The notes beneath the pieces were generated by a model. The model ran no database searches, was not told the DNA's origin, and was given only the letters and a program-made list of their open reading frames with translations. Shown here piece by piece: positions 34,590 through 35,865 of a stretch of DNA of 35,865 nucleotides; the stretch's first letter is position 1; each line of letters starts with the position of its first letter. The translations under genes were made by a program, and so were the position numbers. The DNA lies in NCBI GenBank assembly GCA_024226315.1, contig JAAELT010000645.1:1-35865 (forward strand), given 5' to 3'. Source of the stretch: a bacterium (lineage in GTDB: Bacteria; Acidobacteriota; Thermoanaerobaculia; Multivoradales; J023).

Positions 34590-35865
<1,276 letters not shown>

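Overview
High-GC bacterial DNA, most like an Acidobacteriota genome of the Thermoanaerobaculia/Holophagae type. This is inferred from gene content because no rRNA or tRNA is present. The markers are two ECF sigma factors each beside a receptor-like Ser/Thr kinase with a TPR tail, a DUF4388 protein, secreted FG-GAP, RTX and carboxypeptidase-regulatory-domain proteins, an M4 peptidase with pre-peptidase C-terminal domains, and a DGFESGD-type C-terminus.

Layout. 1-1340: palindromic repeat, a higBA toxin-antitoxin module with a clear promoter, a five-copy 42-bp tandem array directly after higA, and a decayed small gene. 1341-6590: kinase 1, convergent with ECF sigma 1, then a seven-bladed FG-GAP propeller gene with an orphan blade after its stop. 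6800-8030: decayed amino-acid permease and the tail of a saccharopine-dehydrogenase-like gene. 8054-10601: DUF4388 protein and a secreted triplicated-repeat protein, convergent over a strong stem. 10831-12400: second higBA module, gene debris and a 43-bp tandem array. 12388-21052: AT-hook-like protein, MaoC hydratase, sulfatase-fold lipoprotein, a nine-unit 43-bp array, UvrD/Rep helicase, GT39-like membrane glycosyltransferase, and a small recombinase-domain-like gene behind a textbook sigma-54 promoter. 21053-24527: ECF sigma 2 and kinase 2 as a translationally coupled operon. 24829-28345: Sec-exported RTX protein, carboxypeptidase-regulatory-domain protein, and an MNT nucleotidyltransferase without an obvious HEPN partner. 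28402-35865: RND pump with adaptor, CBS protein, AAA_14/DUF4143 ATPase behind a perfect 16-bp-arm palindrome, and an M4 peptidase running off the window edge.

How it works together. The sigma/kinase pairs are local signalling units that may control envelope or secreted functions nearby. The higBA modules, the orphan MNT gene, the DUF4143 ATPase and the pseudogenes mark repeated accessory insertion and decay. Two patterns cut across the annotated genes. One is a set of degenerate 42-43-bp tandem arrays, of unrelated sequence but the same period, each placed at a gene 3' end. The other is a set of seven genes with a TANNNT -10-like hexamer about 6-11 bases before the start codon, which suggests leaderless transcription.
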